NCBI RefSeq assembly: GCF_000524195.1
Contig: NW_020170417.1
Coordinates: 97,058 to 161,057, forward strand
Direction of reading: 5' to 3'
Length of the DNA: 64,000 nucleotides
Source of the DNA: Echinococcus granulosus
Taxonomy: Eukaryota; Platyhelminthes; Cestoda; Cyclophyllidea; Taeniidae
Shown: positions 58,643 to 64,000 of the stretch, in pieces
Position numbering within the stretch: position 1 is the first letter of the stretch
How the letters are laid out: each line of letters begins with the position of its first letter
Program-made: the position numbers and the translations under genes
The notes under the pieces: generated by a model
The model's input: only the letters and a program-made list of their open reading frames with translations
Database searches by the model: none
Told to the model about the DNA's origin: nothing

Positions 58643-60505
58643 ATGCACCAAAGCTTAAAGCGTCTCCCACCACTAGCAATTGACTATGGTAACACCTACT
58701 GCCGCTGTGCCATCTATGACCCCGTCACTGAAGAGGTGGTTATCTTTACAGATTCCAGTGTTGGCGATTGCCTACGTAGATACATTCATAGTTACGTCGC
58801 CTTCAATGCCAATTCGCCTCTTGTTGGAAATCTAGCTCGTGCAGAGGCGATAAGAAATCCAAGTCACAGCGTTTGTTGGATTAAACGCCTCCTCGGTAGA
58901 CGTCCATCCGATGTGACAAGTCTTACTGCTGGACTCTGCTGTCAAACCAAAATTTCCTGTGATGGAGAGAGTGAGCGTTTGAAGTTCTGTGAGAATCAGT
59001 ACCTAACTGAGGAGATTGCAGCAATGCTGTTGAGTCGACTGCGCGAGATGGCTGAAGAAAGGATGGAGCGTCACGTGAACACGACATTTATCACTGTGCC
59101 TGCATGCTTCAACGACGCTCAACGAGAAGCTATTGTAAATGCTGCAGAAATCGCGGGCTTCTACAGGGTGCATCTTCTTAACGAGACCACGGCAGCGTCA
59201 GTTGTCTACGCTGCTCATAATACTGGTACTTTAAAAGACTCTAAGAACGTGGTGTTCTACGATCTAGGAGGGGGCCATGTGAATGTCTCCGTTTGTAAAA
59301 TCACTTCTACTCAATGCAGAGTGCTTGGGACTGCTGGAACCGTCGCCGTGGGTGGGGATAACTTCGACGAGTGTGTAGCAACTAAATTGGCAGAGGAATC
59401 CGAAAGAACACGAGGTGTTAATATGAGGGAAAGTGGTTGGAACTTCATGCGTCTTCGACTTGCATGCGAACGAGCAAAACGAATTCTCAGCTATGCCCAA
59501 GATACCACAATTATGATGACAAAGTTAGGCGCTCCCCTCACATTCGCAAGATCTCTTACGCAGACAGAGTTTACTTCGATGTGTTGGGAGCTTTTTGAAA
59601 GCGCCGTAAAACCTGTTACAGAAGCACTAAGCGTTGCAAATCTCTCTACAGATGATATCGATGATGTCGTGATCCTTGGTGGGGCTTCTCGTATGCCTCA
59701 TCTTCAAACCCTTTTACGAAACATCTTCCACCACAGGGAACTAAATAAAACCTTCCATAGTGAGGAGACCGTTGTTGTCGGTGCAGCGCTGTACGCTGCT
59801 CGAATGACGAATTTTTCTCATAATCCTCTTGACGTTTGTGACGTCCTAGCTCACGCTATTGGCATAGAACAGTCGAAGGGTATTTGCCATACCCTGATAA
59901 GTTCCAACACACCAATCCCCTGCATCGTACGTGTTGTTCTATCCAAGTCTCCGACTTCCCTTGAACCGCATCTCGAGGTTCGGTTGTATGATGGCTCACG
60001 TGCACTGGCATCCGATAACCGATATCTTGGAAGCTTTAAAGTAACTAAACTGCAACCTCTCACAAACACCGCAACAGTGGAGCTGATTTTGACCTCAAGC
60101 GGTATTCTTAAGGTGAAGTGGTTAGATGAACTTCTAGATGTGAAGAAGACGGGACTAAGTGCTCCGATGAAGAGCACTGCCAAGAGGCGTTTCACCAGCA
60201 TGTTAGCGGGTGATACAAGTGTGATGACGTTGAAGGAGCGACGCAGGCATTTGGAAAAGTTGATCTGCGATCTGCGACTGACCACTCAGGCACCAGATAT
60301 GAATATGAATGAGGCGGACCGACACTACATTCACGGTTGCACGGCTAACTTCTTCGCATGGCTCTCGAAACATCAACGAGCTACGCTGGCTGAGGTGGAG
60401 GATAAAATTAGCGAGGTGACAGAGAAAGCCAGCCTCCTTTTTAGCAGCTCTAGGCCACCAAGAGTATGGTCGCCTATCTCGCAAAGACAGAAATCGCTGA
60501 AATGA
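58643..60505 (+). CDS. Divergent intronless HSP70-like protein 1
   Basis: A 620-aa HSP70-superfamily protein in one uninterrupted exon. Actin-like ATPase domain: AIDYGNTYCRC at residues 12-22 (phosphate 1), KRLLGRR after residue 80, a VPACFNDAQREAI block, NETTAAS from 180, YDLGGGHVNVS at 206-216 (phosphate 2), and VVILGGASRMPH. A substrate-domain-like region follows, with a short C-terminal helical part and no EEVD motif. Compared with canonical HSP70, NEPTAA is NETTAA, the phosphate-loop Thr of GGGT is His212, and the following Asp is Asn214. NETTA also occurs in Hsp110-type nucleotide-exchange chaperones, but the long acidic insert of Hsp110 is absent. Chaperone or co-chaperone function is inferred. 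AATAAA at 60587-60592 follows. It forms a tandem pair with the next gene. Confidence 0.93.
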   Translation: MHQSLKRLPPLAIDYGNTYCRCAIYDPVTEEVVIFTDSSVGDCLRRYIHSYVAFNANSPLVGNLARAEAIRNPSHSVCWIKRLLGRRPSDVTSLTAGLCCQTKISCDGESERLKFCENQYLTEEIAAMLLSRLREMAEERMERHVNTTFITVPACFNDAQREAIVNAAEIAGFYRVHLLNETTAASVVYAAHNTGTLKDSKNVVFYDLGGGHVNVSVCKITSTQCRVLGTAGTVAVGGDNFDECVATKLAEESERTRGVNMRESGWNFMRLRLACERAKRILSYAQDTTIMMTKLGAPLTFARSLTQTEFTSMCWELFESAVKPVTEALSVANLSTDDIDDVVILGGASRMPHLQTLLRNIFHHRELNKTFHSEETVVVGAALYAARMTNFSHNPLDVCDVLAHAIGIEQSKGICHTLISSNTPIPCIVRVVLSKSPTSLEPHLEVRLYDGSRALASDNRYLGSFKVTKLQPLTNTATVELILTSSGILKVKWLDELLDVKKTGLSAPMKSTAKRRFTSMLAGDTSVMTLKERRRHLEKLICDLRLTTQAPDMNMNEADRHYIHGCTANFFAWLSKHQRATLAEVEDKISEVTEKASLLFSSSRPPRVWSPISQRQKSLK

Positions 60506-61663
60506 TTGAACCCCAACTGTCATAGGTCGTCTTCCAGTTGTGACCAGGTTTTGTACAGGTAAGCCCTGGATTTAGATATTTTGACGAATAAAACTGAAAA
60601 GGAACTGATTTTCTCCTCTCTTTTAAGCTGAGGCCTAAATACATTCTGCTTAGAATAGAGGGGTGATAGCTCTCTGAGTCAAGCACAGACTTAGTGGTTT
60701 CTTATTAGCTCACATCAAGGCTGAGGAACTGTAGGTGCGGGCAAGTGTACACGCCACCAAGATGGCGATAAAAACCGTGGAGACTGAAGAGCTGGTAATG
60801 GTAAACATTGTGCTGTAGAGCATACATTCTATCGCCAAATCCAATTGGTGAAGAAGTGATCATAAACAATTCCACTTGATACAACAAAAAAAATCTATCA
60901 CAAAGTTGGAAAAGAGGCTAGATTTGACGCGGGATAAAAGACATTAACGACGTCCTAGCTAGATCGTTAATAGAACCGCATTCGACACCTCAGGGGTCAC
61001 ACGGGGCAGATTTGTCACCAGAAAAATAGTGTAGAGCCAAGACAGAAAAAAGGCAACACACACGTGACTTTCGAGTCGTTTCGGAAGCATTCCAACGCTT
61101 AGTAGATTTACCGTTTCTTCCATGGAGTCAGCAGCGTCAGAATCGGTAAATCTCTACTGGATAAGCATGTCGTTTGCGGCAATGTTGACCTTAGCATCAG
61201 AGTTTTAGAAGTGCTGATAGTCGAGAGCAAACCGCCCGCAGAATCTGCTGTTATAGACCTTAATTTCGCGTCGATCGCCTACGCCGTAATGGAGGCAATG
61301 GCTCAATCTGATTCCAATGACTTTCACTGCATAAGCCTTAGGTGTTGTAAGATTCTTCCACAGTTTTTAAAGGTATGGAGGCAAAAAACGCTAGAAGAAT
61401 TATCTCCAGGTCATTTTTAGGAAGATCATCAAGAAGGGTAGTTTGTGGCGCCCTGGTTACTTCTGGAGATGAAAGCTGGAAAAACAATATTGGGAGACAT
61501 AGATGGACTTCGTGATGTTTTACATGCGCTGCAAACGTAAAAGTATTTAAAAGTATTTGACCTCGAAGATGATTGATCCTATCACGTGATTGCTGCATGA
61601 CGGTGACATTAATTTGCCTAGAAACATTGCACTTTGGCAACCAAATGAATAGAGAGATTGCCA
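60506..61663. other. Spacer between the two HSP70-like genes
   Basis: Contains the poly(A) signal of gene 1 (60587) and the upstream region of gene 2. It also holds an open frame at 61106-61420 that I cannot identify, listed separately. On the minus strand 60705-60887 is open as well but resembles nothing known to me. No heat-shock-element array or TATA box was seen. A CACGTG hexamer is at about 61583. Confidence 0.5.
61106..61420 (+). other. Unidentified open frame with coding-like composition
   Basis: About 104 codons are open between stops, including LIVESKPPAESAVIDLNFAS and a following AVMEAMAQ. CpG and codon composition look more like coding sequence than the flanks. A donor-like GTATGG after ...LPQFLK (61374) would fit an exon. 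There is no in-frame ATG near the start and no domain I recognise. It may be an exon fragment, a decayed gene copy or the antisense of an unrecognised exon. Confidence 0.25.
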
Positions 61664-63559
61664 ATGAATTCACCAGTGGCCATAGATTTGGGCGACAGTT
61701 TCTGTCGTGTGGGTCTCTATAAACCCCACGACGGTCGGGTAAGAATAGTTCCCGATTTTGAGGGTTATAGCTACTGCTGCTACTCCATCCCCAGTTACGT
61801 GGCCTTCGTGAACAATGCCCGACTGGTGGGCACTACTGCACGCATGCAATCAGTACAGGAACCGCATCAAACCATTAGCAGGATGAAGAGCCTTCTGGGC
61901 AAACGGTATTTCGAAGTAGAGGAACAGCTCAGTAACATCACGTACCAAGTCACCTCAGATATTGGTGATGCTGGTCGTCCATTAATCAACGGCCAATTCT
62001 ATGCTGAGGAAATAGTCGCTGTTTTGGTCAATAAAATGAGGGAGGTAATCACACATACGGCTAAACAGTCGGTAAAAGATGTGGTCATCACTGTTCCTCC
62101 CTGTTTCAAGGACGCTCAACGCCAAGCCACGTTGGACGCGGCTGAAATTGCAGGGGTACGAGTCGCAGCCATGTTAAATGAAACAACAGCGGCTGCTTTT
62201 GTTTATGCATTCAGCGCCAAAGAAGAGCCATTGAATGTACTCTTCTATGATTTCGGTGGTGGACACGTCGCCGTTACAGTTGCAAGCGTCAGTAAGAGCG
62301 AAGTGAGAATTTTGGGAAGTGCAGGTAGTCAGAAAGTGAGTGGAAATGGAATAACTGATCGTTTTACCGCCTCCGTGGCTGAGTTAATTGTCAAACAATA
62401 CAATCAAGATCCATACTTGAATATGAAAACATACAATCTGCTCCGTCTCATTTGTGAGCGTTGTAAACGCGATCTGAGCTCCAACTTAGAATCAGAACTG
62501 ATTATTCGTGGTGTCTTGCCTGATATCCCCATCAGAGTGGTTATCACAAGAGCCCACTTCGAGGACATGTGTCAGGACCTTTTCAAGACCGCTATGGAAC
62601 CCATTGACGAGGCTATTCAGCTAGCCGATCTCAATATTGATGATATCAAAGATGTGGTTATACTTGGAGGCTCTGCACGGATACCCAAGGTTGATTTACT
62701 TCTACGAGAAAAGTTTCACAAAAGGCAAATTAATAAGAGACTTCATTCCGAAGAGACTGTCGCCTACGGAGCAGCACTGTATGCCGCACAACTTGCAAAA
62801 GCATTGCCTACATCAGTCAGTGTCTATGATGTTACCAACCACACCATTGCGATTGAACAACCTCACCGAGTAGTTTCACCTATGATACCTCGAAATACCC
62901 CTATTCCATGCGCTTTTCGTCGTACCTTTTCCACTATGCCAGATAGCGATCAATCCCACCTTACCGTGAGGCTTTACGAAGGTGATCGTGCTAAAGCAAC
63001 AGATAACACATTCCTTGGATCCTTTGACATCACCGAATTACGCCCAGCTTTTGGTGACATCCACGAGGCAATGGTTGATTTCGAAGTAGATAAAAACGGA
63101 ATTCTAAAGGCCACGCTGGTTCTCGACTCGCGATGGCATCAGCTTAAGCACGTGGATATTAAGAAAACGTGCCTTCCTGCGGATTTCAAGTATACTGCAT
63201 GCAGAGAGTTCGCGAGATCCCTATCCGGAGACGCGCACATGAGAAGACTGTTTGAGCATCGTCGTTATCTTGAGTTTTTTGCCTATCTACTTCGTACGGC
63301 AACAGGTGCTAAGGCGTTGGACCTGCAAGAACAGGAAGTTCAATGCCTCCTGCACGAGAGTAAGGCGAGCTTAGGGTGGTTGAGATCAAACCCAAAGGCC
63401 CAACTGGACGAAACGGATGCAAAGATTATGTCAGTCCAAGACACGGTTACTTCCAGTTTGCGATGTACAATAGAAGAACTTGTATATCACGCTCTACACT
63501 TCACGAACCCTGAGGGTGATATCAAGTACTTTCCTGTTGATAGTGAAAAACCTGAATGA
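61664..63559 (+). CDS. Divergent intronless HSP70-like protein 2
   Basis: A 631-aa HSP70-superfamily protein, paralogous to the gene 1.2 kb upstream and in the same orientation. The ATG at 61664 (MNSPVAIDLGDSF) is chosen because it directly precedes the first phosphate motif. Landmarks are IDLGDSFCRV at 7-16, MKSLLGKRY, VPPCFKDAQRQATLDAAEIAG, NETTAAA from 172, YDFGGGHVAVT at 195-205, VVILGGSARIPK, and HSEETVAYGAALYAAQ, the last nearly shared with gene 1. The canonical GGGT Thr is His201 and the next Asp is Ala203; the TT of IDLGTT is DS. No EEVD tail or Gly/Pro-rich C-terminus is present. AATAAA at 63616-63621 lies 57 nt after the stop. A normal Hsp70 ATPase cycle is doubtful; substrate holding or a co-chaperone role is inferred. 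Confidence 0.93.
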   Translation: MNSPVAIDLGDSFCRVGLYKPHDGRVRIVPDFEGYSYCCYSIPSYVAFVNNARLVGTTARMQSVQEPHQTISRMKSLLGKRYFEVEEQLSNITYQVTSDIGDAGRPLINGQFYAEEIVAVLVNKMREVITHTAKQSVKDVVITVPPCFKDAQRQATLDAAEIAGVRVAAMLNETTAAAFVYAFSAKEEPLNVLFYDFGGGHVAVTVASVSKSEVRILGSAGSQKVSGNGITDRFTASVAELIVKQYNQDPYLNMKTYNLLRLICERCKRDLSSNLESELIIRGVLPDIPIRVVITRAHFEDMCQDLFKTAMEPIDEAIQLADLNIDDIKDVVILGGSARIPKVDLLLREKFHKRQINKRLHSEETVAYGAALYAAQLAKALPTSVSVYDVTNHTIAIEQPHRVVSPMIPRNTPIPCAFRRTFSTMPDSDQSHLTVRLYEGDRAKATDNTFLGSFDITELRPAFGDIHEAMVDFEVDKNGILKATLVLDSRWHQLKHVDIKKTCLPADFKYTACREFARSLSGDAHMRRLFEHRRYLEFFAYLLRTATGAKALDLQEQEVQCLLHESKASLGWLRSNPKAQLDETDAKIMSVQDTVTSSLRCTIEELVYHALHFTNPEGDIKYFPVDSEKPE

Positions 63560-64000
63560 CACGGTGAATTAACAGCGAACAAGCATGCTTGCTTTGGTCG
63601 TAAATTTTCTGGAGAAATAAAACTTCTGTTCCATTTTAATGACGCTCAAACTGGTGAAGCTTAGCAACGCAAACGCACCCCATGCGTGTGACGAATTAGG
63701 GGGAATTAATGCCAACAAATTGTACACTTGCCATGAAGAGTCTGCATGTATCGTTTTTACAACTTCATGAGAATTTACTCACTTAAACCAATGCATGTAT
63801 GGAAACGTCGCTTATGCGATGTTCTGAGGATTAACCCTAACATGTAGTTCATTTTAGAACACACAGAGCTACGCAGCAAGCGCCCCACAACTTCCCTTAA
63901 GGCAAAAATGGTACATAGTACTCGAGCAGAACATATATTTATAGTGTACAAAAGGGGTAAGGGCTACTGACAAGGCCCGGAAGCCAGCTCACCCGGCGAC
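63560..64000. other. Downstream flank of HSP70-like gene 2
   Basis: Holds the poly(A) signal at 63616-63621. No further gene or RNA was recognised before the window ends. Confidence 0.6.

Overview
The window reads as nuclear DNA of a parasitic flatworm, most likely a tapeworm (cestode). Spliced genes combine very short introns (32-39 bp, e.g. in RUVBL2, GRHPR and the 5' end of KDM5) with kilobase introns. Intergenic DNA is AT-rich and sparse, there is one 100-N gap, and two intronless, highly divergent HSP70 genes lie in tandem, a gene class known to be expanded in tapeworms. Species cannot be fixed from sequence alone. All exon models below were built by eye from splice consensus, reading phase and remembered family conservation. 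Each complete model sums to a whole number of codons.

Layout: (1) 1-11641 is mostly non-coding and holds one clear exon (7115-7373, + strand) of an acetyl-CoA hydrolase/CoA-transferase. (2) 11642-13448, minus strand: complete eight-exon RUVBL2 (Reptin) gene, 472 aa. (3) 14926-44103, plus strand: an 18-exon, 29-kb KDM5 (JARID1/Lid-type) histone H3K4 demethylase, 1581 aa, with JmjN, ARID, PHD, JmjC, C5HC2 zinc finger and a helical PLU-1 region, but without recognisable C-terminal PHD2/PHD3. Its introns carry dispersed repeats, a perfect hairpin and the assembly gap. (4) 44949-46158, plus: four-exon GRHPR (glyoxylate/hydroxypyruvate reductase). (5) 47477-52529, minus: seven-exon mitochondrial ribosomal protein mL65 (MRPS30/PDCD9). 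(6) 52530-55395: 2.9 kb without a gene. (7) 55396-57857, plus: eight-exon PLD3/PLD4-type phospholipase D-family protein with both HKD motifs. (8) 58643-60505 and 61664-63559, plus: two intronless HSP70-like genes with altered nucleotide-site residues and no EEVD tail.

The genes are not one pathway. RUVBL2 and KDM5 are both chromatin factors and are divergently arranged about a 1.5-kb shared upstream region; GRHPR and mL65 are convergent. The most unusual biology is the HSP70 pair, whose shared substitutions (NETTA, GGGH) resemble Hsp110-like co-chaperones more than canonical HSP70. Next come the divergent C-terminus and altered PHD1 of KDM5, and several dispersed repeats that match no element I can name.
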